Below, piece after piece: positions 1 to 12,663 of a stretch of DNA of 64,000 nt. Below the pieces are notes generated by a model. That model was not told the DNA's origin and did not search any database. It saw only the letters and a program-made list of their open reading frames with translations. The DNA comes from Haematococcus lacustris. Its lineage: Eukaryota > Chlorophyta > Chlorophyceae > Chlamydomonadales > Haematococcaceae. The stretch is taken from assembly GCA_030144725.1 (NCBI GenBank), contig JASKMD010000013.1, positions 5,085,605 to 5,149,604 on the forward strand, given 5' to 3'. The translations under genes and the position numbers were made by a program. Numbering within the stretch: the first letter of the stretch is position 1; each line of letters starts with the position of its first letter.

Positions 1-3000
1 ACAAGCCAGGGGAGCACATCCTGCAGGCAGGCAACATGTCAGGGCAGAGGTCAGCACGGCTTGCCAACTACTTTTGCACCCACATCTGTGCAAGGGTTAT
101 GACGTGCATTTGCAAGGCATCGCTCTTACCCGTAGGCATCGAAGGGCTTCAGCAAGGAAGGCAGTGCGAGTGCGAGTGCTGATAGTGAACATGTTGAAGG
201 ACGGTCTGGGCTAGGCAGCAAAGCGGCTGTACGGCTAGATGCTTGTGAGCAAGAGGTTGCGAGTGTCTGGTGTGCGGGCTTTCGAGCCATCTTATAGCCC
301 TGCTGATCCAACCACCAACAACCATGTTGGCGCCAAAGTCTGTACATCTGCGCTGAACAAACGCCAACTCAAACACAGTTTGAACATCACACGCGGAGCA
401 CAAGCTGCGAGCAGGGACGCCGCATCACGATAATGCGTTGGCGCACTGAGCGCGCCAACGCAGCCCGCCACTGTACTTTGGCCATCACCCGTGCATGGGC
501 CCTGATTGTATTGCATGGCTGCCGGTTGGTCTTGCTGGGCGGGCACGATGCGCGTATCTGTCCTCAGCCGCCCACCCAGGCTCTCTCATGCCAGTGTCAA
601 GCGGATCCTCCCTGCTGCTTTCATATGCGCTCTAAGAGGGGCTACACCAGCAGCAGCCTCACCTCGAGTGGCACATGTTGAGCTGGGTCACACTGGGAGC
701 CCTGTTAGCACACAAGCTAGGTGAAGCCTGACATGTGCTGTACAGCATTGCTATGCCATATGGTAGGCATGTCGTGCTGCGACTCAACCAGTGACAGCAA
801 TGAGCTGTAAAGTGTGCCTTGCGAAGAAGGAGTGTCAAACGTTAGCACTCAGCAGCCCCCAATGTGCCATCCCCTGTACTGCCTGCTGTGATTCATGCCC
901 TGGCTTGCGTGGATAGCTATGCACCGTGTTACTTGACAGCCTAGTATGGCTGCTGGGCCTTGCCTACTAGCTGCTTGGGCATGAAAGCAGCTGACCCACT
1001 GCATGGCAGCATGCACACCAAGAGGATCAGCTACCGCTGGCCTGCTGGCCAGGTTAGGCCTGGGTGCAACCAGCAGTCTGCACCACGTAAACCGGCAAAA
1101 CTACCGCCTCTGTGCCTCTACATTACCAGGATGCTACTGCGTGAGTGATGGTGTGCGGTGTTCAGATCCATGTTCATGGTAGCACTGGCGCTGATGTTGA
1201 TGACTGCCTTTGCTTTGGCTTCTGCCGTCCTACTGGTTCAGCAGGCGCAGGCTGGGTGTGGGTTTGCACATGGCCGTCACGTTTATTGAGACCGGATTGA
1301 GTTGCAAAAGTGTCCTTAGCATCTCTGTTTCTTACATAGGGGAGCCTCATGAGCCCTGGCTGCACTGGCCCAACAATCATTAAGAACATCACCACCAACA
1401 TAGGCCCTACACGGTGCTGCATTCCTAGACATATGCTATGGTCCTCGCCACGCTAACCTACATGCGCAACCCTGTGCTACATCATGGCCTGCTGCAACGA
1501 CCCCAACACACAGCTGTTGCACAACAACACAGCATCAAACAATCATGTTCCCTACTGATGCTACACATCACAATCAATAGTGGGGCTGGCCCTAATGCTA
1601 TCACTATTCCCGGGTGTATGGCACTGCAGCTGGCCTATGCCCTATGTGCGAGTCAGGCAACAGCTGGCTGCTGGCAATGTGTGGTGGCTCAGCTGGTGAG
1701 TGTGCTCAATGGCTGCCAGAAGTGCTCAGTGCTGTTCACAAGTGCGCTATGCTAGTGACTGAGGACAAGTAAAGGACAGATCTGTGCATGCAATCCTGCT
1801 ATCTATCGTGTGTTGCTGATCAGCCTGCTGTGGCTGTTGCACCTGCTGTGAGGACCCTCCAGGGGTGCGCTGCTCCTTTACGCCTGCTATTGGTAACTGC
1901 AGTGGTGCTGCAAGCCTTCTTCTGGTGTGCTGCTATTGTGCTGCTATGATGCACATGTGAGGGCAGCTCAGCACCGTGAGGTGCGGGCTGTGCCAGCCAG
2001 CGGCCCGCAGCTGGAAAGGGAGCGCTTGGCGGCTCGGGCTGCCAAGGCTGCGGCGGCTGAGGCACGCAGATGGTGCGGCTGCGGGCGGAGAGGGGCACCA
2101 TGGTGCAGTGACTGTTGAGCAGGTGGCATCCACTGTGGCAACTGGCTGGGTGCACTGGTGGCAGGGTGCCTTGGAGGATGCTGTGGCGCTCTGTGGAATG
2201 TCCAGAGTGGCAGTCACAGAAATGCCAGCAGTCAGGTACCTACGGCCAGCCACGACGCACAACATGTCATGTGTCAGTAACAGTGGAGCAGAGCGACGTT
2301 GCGGTGGCAGGCAGATGTGCTTAGAAGAGCGAGTAAGCATCTGCCATTGAGCTAGATGGGCGCCATCGACTCACAATGCGACCAAGGCAGGCGATTCCGG
2401 AGCATAGAAAGTCTCAACGCACAACGCGAGGAGGACCACAAGCCAGGGGAGCACATCCTGCAGGCAGGCAACATGTCAGGGCAGAGGTCAGCACAGCTTG
2501 CCAACTACTTTTGCACCCACATCTGTGCAAGGGTTATGACGTGCATTTGCAAGGCATCGCTCTTACCCGTAGGCATCGAAGGGCTTCAGCAAGGAAGGCA
2601 GTGCGAGTGCGAGTGCTGATAGTGAACATGTTGAAGGACGGTCTGGGCTAGGCAGCAAAGCGGCTGTACGGCTAGATGCTTGTGAGCAAGAGGTTGCGAG
2701 TGTCTGGTGTGCGGGCTTTCGAGCCATCTTATAGCCCTGCTGATCCAACCACCAACAACCATGTTGGCGCCAAAGTCTGTACATCTGCGCTGAACAAACG
2801 CCAACTCAAACACAGTTTGAACATCACACGCGGAGCACAAGCTGCGAGCAGGGACGCCGCATCACGATAATGCGTTGGCGCACTGAACGCGCCAACGCAG
2901 CCCGCCACTGTACTTTGGCCATCACCCGTGCATGGGCCCTGATTGTATTGCATGGCTGCCGGTTGGTCTTGCTGGGCGGGCACGATGCGCGTATCTGTCC

Positions 3001-6000
3001 TCAGCCGCCCACCCAGGCTCTCTCATGCCAGTGTCAAGCGGATCCTCCCTGCTGCTTTCATATGCGCTCTAAGAGGGGCTACACCAGCAGCAGCCTCACC
3101 TCGAGTGGCACATGTTGAGCTGGGTCACACTGGGAGCCCTGTTAGCACACAAGCTAGGTGAAGCCTGACATGTGCTGTACAGCATTGCTATGCCATATGG
3201 TAGGCATGTCGTGCTGCGACTCAACCAGTGACAGCAATGAGCTGTAAAGTGTGCCTTGCGAAGAAGGAGTGTCAAACGTTAGCACTCAGCAGCCCCCAAT
3301 GTGCCATCCCCTGTACTGCCTGCTGTGATTCATGCCCTGGCTTGCGTGGATAGCTATGCACCGTGTTACTTGACAGCCTGGTATGGCTGCTGGGCCTTGC
3401 CTACTAGCTGCTTGGGCATGAAAGCAGCTGACCCACTGCATGGCAGCATGCACACTAAGAGGATCAGCTACCGCTGGCCTGCTGGCCAGGTTAGGCCTGG
3501 GTGCAACCAGCAGTCTGCACCACGTAAACCGGCAAAACTACCGCCTCTGTGCCTCTACATTACCAGGATGCTACTGCGTGAGTGATGGTGTGCGGTGTTC
3601 AGATCCATGTTCATGGTAGCACTGGCGCTGATGTTGATGACTGCCTTTGCTTTGGCTTCTGCCGTCCTACTGGTTCAGCAGGCGCAGGCTGGGTGTGGGT
3701 TTGCACATGGCCGTCACGTTTATTGAGACCGGATTGAGTTGCAAAAGTGTCCTTAGCATCTCTGTTTCTTACATAGGGGAGCCTCATGAGCCCTGGCTGC
3801 ACTGGCCCAACAATCATTAAGAACATCACCACCAACATAGGCCCTACACGGTGCTGCATTCCTAGACATATGCTATGGTCCTCGCCACGCTAACCTACAT
3901 GCGCAACCCTGTGCTACATCATGGCCTGCTGCAACGACCCCAACACACAGCTGTTGCACAACAACACAGCATCAAACAATCATGTTCCCTACTGATGCTA
4001 CACATCACAATCAATAGTGGGGCTGGCCCTAATGCTATCACTATTCCCGGGTGTATGGCACTGCAGCTGGCCTATGCCCTATGTGCGAGTCAGGCAACAG
4101 CTGGCTGCTGGCAATGTGTGGTGGCTCAGCTGGTGAGTGTGCTCAATGGCTGCCAGAAGTGCTCAGTGCTGTTCACAAGTGCGCTATGCTAGTGACTGAG
4201 GACAAGTAAAGGACAGATCTGTGCATGCAATCCTGCTATCTATCGTGTGTTGCTGATCAGCCTGCTGTGGCTGTTGCACCTGCTGTGAGGACCCTCCAGG
4301 GGTGCGCTGCTCCTTTACGCCTGCTATTGGTAACTGCAGTGGTGCTGCAAGCCTTCTTCTGGTGTGCTGCTATTGTGCTGCTATGATGCACATGTGAGGG
4401 CAGCTCAGCACCGTGAGGTGCGGGCTGTGCCAGCCAGCGGCCCGCAGCTGGAAAGGGAGCGCTTGGCGGCTCGGGCTGCCAAGGCTGCGGCGGCTGAGGC
4501 ACGCAGATGGTGCGGCTGCGGGCGGAGAGGGGCACCATGGTGCAGTGACTGTTGAGCAGGTGGCATCCACTGTGGCAACTGGCTGGGTGCACTGGTGGCA
4601 GGGTGCCTTGGAGGATGCTGTGGCGCTCTGTGGAATGTCCAGAGTGGCAGTCACAGAAATGCCAGCAGTCAGGTACCTACGGCCAGCCACGACGCACAAC
4701 ATGTCATGTGTCAGTAACAGTGGAGCAGAGCGACGTTGCGGTGGCAGGCAGATGTGCTTAGAAGAGCGAGTAAGCATCTGCCATTGAGCTAGATGGGCGC
4801 CATCGACTCACAATGCGACCAAGGCAGGCGATTCCGGAGCATAGAAAGTCTCAACGCACAACGCGAGGAGGACCACAAGCCAGGGGAGCACATCCTGCAG
4901 GCAGGCAACATGTCAGGGCAGAGGTCAGCACAGCTTGCCAACTACTTTTGCACCCACATCTGTGCAAGGGTTATGACGTGCATTTGCAAGGCATCGCTCT
5001 TACCCGTAGGCATCGAAGGGCTTCAGCAAGGAAGGCAGTGCGAGTGCGAGTGCTGATAGTGAACATGTTGAAGGACGGTCTGGGCTAGGCAGCAAAGCGG
5101 CTGTACGGCTAGATGCTTGTGAGCAAGAGGTTGCGAGTGTCTGGTGTGCGGGCTTTCGAGCCATCTTATAGCCCTGCTGATCCAACCACCAACAACCATG
5201 TTGGCGCCAAAGTCTGTACATCTGCGCTGAACAAACGCCAACTCAAACACAGTTTGAACATCACACGCGGAGCACAAGCTGCGAGCAGGGACGCCGCATC
5301 ACGATAATGCGTTGGCGCACTGAACGCGCCAACGCAGCCCGCCACTGTACTTTGGCCATCACCCGTGCATGGGCCCTGATTGTATTGCATGGCTGCCGGT
5401 TGGTCTTGCTGGGCGGGCACGATGCGCGTATCTGTCCTCAGCCGCCCACCCAGGCTCTCTCATGCCAGTGTCAAGCGGATCCTCCCTGCTGCTTTCATAT
5501 GCGCTCTAAGAGGGGCTACACCAGCAGCAGCCTCACCTCGAGTGGCACATGTTGAGCTGGGTCACACTGGGAGCCCTGTTAGCACACAAGCTAGGTGAAG
5601 CCTGACATGTGCTGTACAGCATTGCTATGCCATATGGTAGGCATGTCGTGCTGCGACTCAACCAGTGACAGCAATGAGCTGTAAAGTGTGCCTTGCGAAG
5701 AAGGAGTGTCAAACGTTAGCACTCAGCAGCCCCCAATGTGCCATCCCCTGTACTGCCTGCTGTGATTCATGCCCTGGCTTGCGTGGATAGCTATGCACCG
5801 TGTTACTTGACAGCCTGGTATGGCTGCTGGGCCTTGCCTACTAGCTGCTTGGGCATGAAAGCAGCTGACCCACTGCATGGCAGCATGCACACTAAGAGGA
5901 TCAGCTACCGCTGGCCTGCTGGCCAGGTTAGGCCTGGGTGCAACCAGCAGTCTGCACCACGTAAACCGGCAAAACTACCGCCTCTGTGCCTCTACATTAC

Positions 6001-6971
6001 CAGGATGCTACTGCGTGAGTGATGGTGTGCGGTGTTCAGATCCATGTTCATGGTAGCACTGGCGCTGATGTTGATGACTGCCTTTGCTTTGGCTTCTGCC
6101 GTCCTACTGGTTCAGCAGGCGCAGGCTGGGTGTGGGTTTGCACATGGCCGTCACGTTTATTGAGACCGGATTGAGTTGCAAAAGTGTCCTTAGCATCTCT
6201 GTTTCTTACATAGGGGAGCCTCATGAGCCCTGGCTGCACTGGCCCAACAATTATTAAGAACATCACCACCAACATAGGCCCTACACGGTGCTGCATTCCT
6301 AGACATATGCTATGGTCCTCCCCACGCTAACCTACATGCGCAACCCTGTGCTACATCATGGCCTGCTGCAACGACCCCAACACACAGCTGTTGCACAACA
6401 ACACAGCATCAAACAATCATGTTCCCTACTGATGCTACACATCACAATCTATAGTGGGGCTGGCCCTAATGCTATCACTATTCCCGGGTGTATGGCACTG
6501 CAGCTGGCCTATGCCCTATGTGCGAGTCAGGCAACAGCTGGCTGCTGGCAATGTGTGGTGGCTCAGCTGGTGAGTGTGCTCAATGGCTGCCAGAAGTGCT
6601 CAGTGCTGTTCACAAGTGCGCTATGCTAGTGACTGAGGACAAGTAAAGGACAGATCTGTGCATGCAATCCTGCTATCTATCGTGTGTTGCTGATCAGCCT
6701 GCTGTGGCTGTTGCACCTGCTGTGAGGACCCTCCAGGGGTGCGCTGCTCCTTTACGCCTGCTATTGGTAACTGCAGTGGTGCTGCAAGCCTTCTTCTGGT
6801 GTGCTGCTATTGTGCTGCTATGATGCACATGTGAGGGCAGCTCAGCACCGTGAGGTGCGGGCTGTGCCAGCCAGCGGCCCGCAGCTGGAAAGGGAGCGCT
6901 TGGCGGCTGGGGCTGCCAAGGCTGCGGCGGCTGAGGCATGCAGATGGTGCGGCTGCGGGCGGAGAGGGGCA

Positions 6972-7343
6972 GCTGCCAAGGCAGGCAAAGGGGCTGGCTG
7001 CTGGCTGGCTGCTGGCATGGGGGTGGACAGCTGCAGTGCTGTGGATGTGTAAGGAGGCAGCAGGGAGGTCACGGGCATCCATGGCGCAAGGGCCGCGGGC
7101 TCCTGAGGGGCTGGAGGGCTGGGGCAGGGTGCTGCATCTGAGGGGCCAGCTCCAGCACTGCTGTGGAGTGTGTTCCTGCAGGGCAGCATGGCAGAACATG
7201 GAAGGTCAGGCAGCTACCCAACAAGGGTGTGGCAAGCATGTGCTGCTCATTGCATTGCAAAACAAGCATGTATTGGCAACCAGGTGTGTGCAGGTGTCGT
7301 AGGCATGCTTATCAGCTTGTCAAGACAAAGCTCCTGTGACTCA
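6972..7343. repeat. 372-bp block present in unit 3 but absent from units 1 and 2
   Basis: In units 1 and 2 the sequence runs straight from ggggca into ccatgg. In unit 3 these are separated by 372 bp. The dinucleotide ca lies at both edges and there is no longer target duplication or terminal inverted repeat. This favours a short-homology deletion in units 1 and 2 over a transposon insertion in units 3 and 4. Confidence 0.9.
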
Positions 7344-9780
7344 CCATGGTGCAGTGACTGTTGAGCAGGTGGCATCCACTGTGGCAACTGGCTGGGTGCA
7401 CTGGTGGCAGGGTGCCTTGGAGGATGCTGTGGCGCTCTGTGGAATGTCCAGAGTGGCAGTCACAGAAATGCCAGCAGTCAGGTACCTACGGCCAGCCACG
7501 ACGCACAACATGTCATGTGTCAGTAACAGTGGAGCAGAGCGACGTTGCGGTGGCAGGCAGATGTGCTTAGAAGAGCGAGTAAGCATCTGCCATTGAGCTA
7601 GATGGGCGCCATCGACTCACAATGCGACCAAGGCAGGCGATTCCGGAGCATAGAAAGTCTCAACGCACAACGCGAGGAGGACCACAAGCCAGGGGAGCAC
7701 ATCCTGCAGGCAGGCAACATGTCAGGGCAGAGGTCAGCACAGCTTGCCAACTACTTTTGCACCCACATCTGTGCAAGGGTTATGACGTGCATTTGCAAGG
7801 CATCGCTCTTACCCGTAGGCATCGAAGGGCTTCAGCAAGGAAGGCAGTGCGAGTGCGAGTGCTGATAGTGAACATGTTGAAGGACGGTCTGGGCTAGGCA
7901 GCAAAGCGGCTGTACGGCTAGATGCTTGTGAGCAAGAGGTTGCGAGTGTCTGGTGTGCGGGCTTTCGAGCCATCTTATAGCCCTGCTGATCCAACCACCA
8001 ACAACCATGTTGGCGCCAAAGTCTGTACATCTGCGCTGAACAAACGCCAACTCAAACACAGTTTGAACATCACACGCGGAGCACAAGCTGCGAGCAGGGA
8101 CGCCGCATCACGATAATGCGTTGGCGCACTGAGCGCGCCAACGCAGCCCGCCACTGTACTTTGGCCATCACCCGTGCATGGGCCCTGATTGTATTGCATG
8201 GCTGCCGGTTGGTCTTGCTGGGCGGGCACGATGCGCGTATCTGTCCTCAGCCGCCCACCCAGGCTCTCTCATGCCAGTGTCAAGCGGATCCTCCCTGCTG
8301 CTTTCATATGCGCTCTAAGAGGGGCTACACCAGCAGCAGCCTCACCTCGAGTGGCACATGTTGAGCTGGGTCACACTGGGAGCCCTGTTAGCACACAAGC
8401 TAGGTGAAGCCTGACATGTGCTGTACAGCATTGCTATGCCATATGGTAGGCATGTCGTGCTGCGACTCAACCAGTGACAGCAATGAGCTGTAAAGTGTGC
8501 CTTGCGAAGAAGGAGTGTCAAACGTTAGCACTCAGCAGCCCCCAATGTGCCATCCCCTGTACTGCCTGCTGTGATTCATGCCCTGGCTTGCGTGGATAGC
8601 TATGCACCGTGTTACTTGACAGCCTAGTATGGCTGCTGGGCCTTGCCTACTAGCTGCTTGGGCATGAAAGCAGCTGACCCACTGCATGGCAGCATGCACA
8701 CCAAGAGGATCAGCTACCGCTGGCCTGCTGGCCAGGTTAGGCCTGGGTGCAACCAGCAGTCTGCACCACGTAAACCGGCAAAACTACCGCCTCTGTGCCT
8801 CTACATTACCAGGATGCTACTGCGTGAGTGATGGTGTGCGGTGTTCAGATCCATGTTCATGGTAGCACTGGCGCTGATGTTGATGACTGCCTTTGCTTTG
8901 GCTTCTGCCGTCCTACTGGTTCAGCAGGCGCAGGCTGGGTGTGGGTTTGCACATGGCCGTCACGTTTATTGAGACCGGATTGAGTTGCAAAAGTGTCCTT
9001 AGCATCTCTGTTTCTTACATAGGGGAGCCTCATGAGCCCTGGCTGCACTGGCCCAACAATCATTAAGAACATCAACACCAACATAGGCCCTACACGGTGC
9101 TGCATTCCTAGACATATGCTATGGTCCTCGCCACGCTAACCTACATGCGCAACCCTGTGCTACATCATGGCCTGCTGCAACGACCCCAACACACAGCTGT
9201 TGCACAACAACACAGCATCAAACAATCATGTTCCCTACTGATGCTACACATCACAATCTATAGTGGGGCTGGCCCTAATGCTATCACTATTCCCGGGTGT
9301 ATGGCACTGCAGCTGGCCTATGCCCTATGTGCAAGTCAGGCAACAGCTGGCTGCTGGCAATGTGTGGTGGCTCAGCTGGTGAGTGTGCTCAATGGCTGCC
9401 AGAAGTGCTCAGTGCTGTTCACAAGTGCGCTATGCTAGTGACTGAGGACAAGTAAAGGACAGATCTGTGCATGCAATCCTGCTATCTATCGTGTGTTGCT
9501 GATCAGCCTGCTGTGGCTGTTGCACCTGCTGTGAGGACCCTCCAGGGGTGCGCTGCTCCTTTACGCCTGCTATTGGTAACTGCAGTGGTGCTGCAAGCCT
9601 TCTTCTGGTGTGCTGCTATTGTGCTGCTATGATGCACATGTGAGGGCAGCTCAGCACCGTGAGGTGCGGGCTGTGCCAGCCAGCGGCCCGCAGCTGGAAA
9701 GGGAGCGCTTGGCGGCTCGGGCTGCCAAGGCTGCGGCGGCTGAGGCACGCAGATGGTGCGGCTGCGGGCGGAGAGGGGCA

Positions 9781-10152
9781 GCTGCCAAGGCAGGCAAAGG
9801 GGCTGGCTGCTGGCTGGCTGCTGGCATGGGGGTGGACAGCTGCAGTGCTGTGGATGTGTAAGGAGGCAGCAGGGAGGTCACAGACATCCATGGCGCAAGG
9901 GCCGCGGGCTCCTGAGGGGCTGGAGGGCTGGGGCAGGGGGCTGCATTTGAGGGGCCAGCTCCAGCACTGCTGTGGAGTGTGTTCCTGCAGGGCAGCATGG
10001 CAGAACATGGAAGGTCAGGCAGCAACCCAACATGGGTGTGGCAAGCATGTGCTGCTCATTGCATTGCAGAGCAAGCATGTGTTGGCAACCAGGCGTGTGC
10101 AGGTGTCGTAGGCATGCTAATCAGCTTGTCAAGACAAAGCTCCTGTGACTCA
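9781..10152. repeat. 372-bp block in unit 4 of the tandem array
   Basis: This is the same block as at 6972-7343, of equal length and with a few substitutions. It sits at the same point of the unit. Its presence groups unit 4 with unit 3, although the first half of unit 4 groups with unit 1. Confidence 0.9.
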
Positions 10153-11578
10153 CCATGGTGCAGTGACTGTTGAGCAGGTGGCATCACATGTCACATCCAC
10201 TGTGGCAGCTGGCTGGGTGCACTGGTGGCAGGGTGCCTTGGAGGATGCTGTGGCGCTCTGTGGAACGTCCAGAGTGGCAGTCACAGAAATGCCAGCAGTC
10301 AGGTACCTACGGCCAGCCACGACGCACAACATGTCATGTGTCAGTAACAGTGGAGCAGAGCGACGTTGCGGTGGCAGGCAGATGTGCTTAGAAGAGCGAG
10401 TAAGCATCTGCCATTGAGCTAGATGGGCGCCATCGACTCACAATGCGACCAAGGCAGGCGATTCCGGAGCATAGAAAGTCTCAACGCACAACGCGAGGAG
10501 GACCACAAGCCAGGGGAGCACATCCTGCAGGCAGGCAACATGTCAGGGCAGAGGTCAGCACAGCTTGCCAACTACTTTTGCACCCACATCTGTGCAAGGG
10601 TTATGACGTGCATCTGCAAGGCATCGCTCTTACCCGTAGGCATCGAAGGGCTTCAGCAAGGAAGGCAGTGCGGGTGCGAGTGCTGATAGTGAACATGTTG
10701 AAGGACGGTCTGGGCTAGGCAGCAAAGCGGCTGTACGGCTAGATGCTTGTGAGCAAGAGATTGCGAGTGTCTGGTGTGCGGGCTTTCGAGCCATCTTATA
10801 GCCCTGCTGATCCAACCACCAACAACCATGTTGGCGCCAAAGTCTGTACATCTGCGCTGAACAAACGCCAACTCAAACACAGTTTGAACATCACACGCGG
10901 AGTACAAGCTGCGAGCAGGGACGCCGCATCACGATAATGCGTTGGCGCACTGAGCGCGCCAACGCAGCCCGCCACTGTACTTTGGCCATCACCCGTGCAT
11001 GGGCCCTGATTGTATTGCATGGCTGCCGGTTGGTCTTGCTGGGCGGGCACGATGCGCGTATCTGTCCTCAGCCGCCCACCCAGGCTCTCTCATGCCAGTG
11101 TCAAGCGGATCCTCCCTGCTGCTTTCATATGCGCTCTAAGAGGGGCTACACCAGCAGCAGCCTCACCTCGAGTGGCACATGTTGAGCTGGGTCACACTGG
11201 GAGCCCTGTTAGCACACAAGCTAGGTGAAGCCTGACATGTGCTCTACAGCATTGCTATGCCGAATGGTAGGCATGTCGTGTTGCGACTCAACCAGTGACA
11301 GCAATGAGCTGTAAAGTGTGCCTTGCGAAGAAGGAGTGTCAAACGTTAGCACTCAGCAGCCCCCAATGTGCCATCCCCTGTACTGCCTGCTGTGATTCAT
11401 GCCCTGGCTTGCGTGGATAGCTATGCACCGTGTTACTTGACAGCCTGGTATGGCTGCTGGGCCTTGCCTACTAGCTGCTTGGGCATGAAAGCAGCTGACC
11501 CACTGCATGGCAGCATGCACACCAAGAGGATCAGCTACCGCTGGCCTGCTGGCCAGGTCAGGCCTGGGTGCAACCAGC

Positions 11579-11642
11579 TCCACATGAGCTAATATTAGCA
11601 TTTTGGCTCAAAACTAATAGTAGCGGACACGCCCTATTGCTA
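11579..11642 (-). mobile_element. hAT-like terminal fragment between array and wall-protein fragment
   Basis: A 64-bp segment separates the truncated fifth array unit from the pherophorin-like fragment. Read on the minus strand it starts near tagggcgtgtccg, which resembles the end tagggcgcgaccg of the complete 247-bp hAT MITE at 16842-17088. Only one end is present, so a target-site duplication cannot be checked. Assignment to hAT rests on this similarity alone. Confidence 0.4.
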
Positions 11643-12217
11643 ATGGCTGTGGCCTGGCCACTTGACTGTGCAGTGGCCATGGCATTGGCGAGAACAGAGG
11701 CCACGCTGCCAGGATCCTGTAGACACAACATCAGGGGGTGTCAGGAGAGTTCTCCTTGCAGTCTTGCTTGTGTTGCGAATGTGTTGCTAATGCCCCGCAT
11801 TGACGGTCATGTGCAACGTCAAAATAGGCAGACCTGCAACCTTACCTTGGCGCTGGCCTGACCCAGTGCGCCGGACACGGCCACGGTGCTGCCGCCGGGT
11901 TGGGTCAGGGCATCGGCGATGGAGTTGGCTGCCACCGTAGCAGTGCCGCCAGCTTCTGCCGCCGCCCGGGCGATGCTTTCCGCCAGTGCTACGCTGTTCG
12001 AGCCAGCCGCGGATGCCAGCGCGATGGCACTCGCGCTGGCATCGAATCCGTACCAGAAGTCGGTCTGCGCCAGTTTGCGGCCTGCGGGTTCTAGAGCCAC
12101 AACCTCGGACAACTTCAAAACATGTGGCTCGCCAGCTGTCGATTACACATCACCACCTTGCAGTGTGTAGGCCAGCAGCGACAAGGCCGCAGCTATGATG
12201 AGCGTCTGGCGGCCCAT
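11643..12217 (-). pseudogene. Truncated paralogue of the Pro-rich wall-type protein gene
   Basis: This minus-strand fragment matches the first three exons of the gene at 37146-40283. Exon 1 (12217-12157) begins with ATG and encodes a signal peptide starting MGRQTLIIAAALSLLAY. A 75-nt GT-AG intron follows, of the same length as in the intact gene. Exon 2 (12081-11846) is 236 nt in both copies and encodes an Ala/Ser/Gly-rich segment with the motif GGTATVAANSIADALTQPGG. Exon 3 starts at 11716 and breaks at 11643, after 74 of the 106 nt seen in the intact copy. The Pro-rich and C-terminal exons are absent. The remaining frame is open, so loss was by truncation. The upstream region is also similar to that of the intact gene, so the promoter region was duplicated too. 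Confidence 0.85.
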
Positions 12218-12424
12218 GCTGAGTCGAAACGAGACTCCGTGCTCGGCAAACCCTCGGCAGGCTTTGGACTGCTGCTTTGCTGGCACCAGCGAATAACACC
12301 TTACCCGGGACCTCTGACCCTAAACACCTTTACCCTGTGGCCAGGTTGGACGCATAAGCATGTGTGGCCGTCAACCGTCGAAGGCCTGTTAGCCACTATG
12401 GCAGTAGAGCTTGCCTGCTGTAAT

Positions 12425-12610
12425 AAGCTGGGTGATGTGCTGTACAGCATTGCTGTGCCAAATGGTGTGCTTGTCGTGCTGCGACCCCCCCGTTTCCAGC
12501 AATGAGCTGTGAAGTGTGCCTTGCGAATAAGGAGTGTCATTGATGTACCTATGGAGACACGCAGCAGCCGTCATTGCGCCCCTCCCTGTATTGCCTGCCG
12601 GCAGTACCGT
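12425..12610. repeat. Diverged partial copy of the 2.44-kb unit
   Basis: This stretch aligns with positions of about 727-900 in unit 1. Shared stretches include gtgctgtacagcattgct and caatgagctgt, the latter followed by aagtgtgccttgcga in both. By eye it is much more diverged than the units are from one another. It lies upstream of the truncated wall-protein fragment and outside the contiguous array, so it may be an older relic. Confidence 0.7.
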
Positions 12611-12643
12611 TCTTCCTTTGCTTGACTCTGTAAACATATGGAT

Positions 12644-12648
12644 TTACA
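12644..12648 (-). promoter_or_regulatory. Polyadenylation motif TGTAA
   Basis: TGTAA on the minus strand lies 16 nt after the stop codon of the CFIm68-like gene. TGTAA is the usual polyadenylation signal in Chlamydomonas and its relatives. It supports both the end of the gene and the chlorophyte assignment. Confidence 0.6.
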
Positions 12649-12663
12649 CTTGAGTGAAGGCTG

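Larger units (their letters stand above)
1..11578. repeat. Direct tandem array of a 2.44-kb unit, 4 full copies plus a truncated fifth
   Basis: Five head-to-tail copies are visible. With the window start as phase origin they are 1-2437, 2438-4874, 4875-7683, 7684-10504 and 10505-11578. Units 1 and 2 are 2437 bp. Units 3 and 4 are 2809 and 2821 bp because each carries an extra 372-bp block, and unit 4 also has a 12-bp local duplication near 10185. Unit 5 ends after about 1.07 kb, where its sequence stops matching. Copies are nearly identical, with only scattered single-base differences. The array runs off the left edge of the window. Short ORFs repeat in every unit but none carries a domain I recognise. 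The most coding-like stretch, about 1950-2100 in unit 1, is an Ala/Arg-rich peptide. No tRNA, rRNA or transposase motif was found, so I treat it as a satellite-like array of unknown origin. Confidence 0.97.

Noticed and set aside
1..11578. Repeated ORFs of 60-150 codons in the tandem units as genes
   Set aside because: They overlap on both strands, have no recognisable domain, and are repeated only because the unit is repeated.
1..11578. rDNA-like or histone-like gene array
   Set aside because: No rRNA-like conserved segments and no histone frames were seen in the unit.
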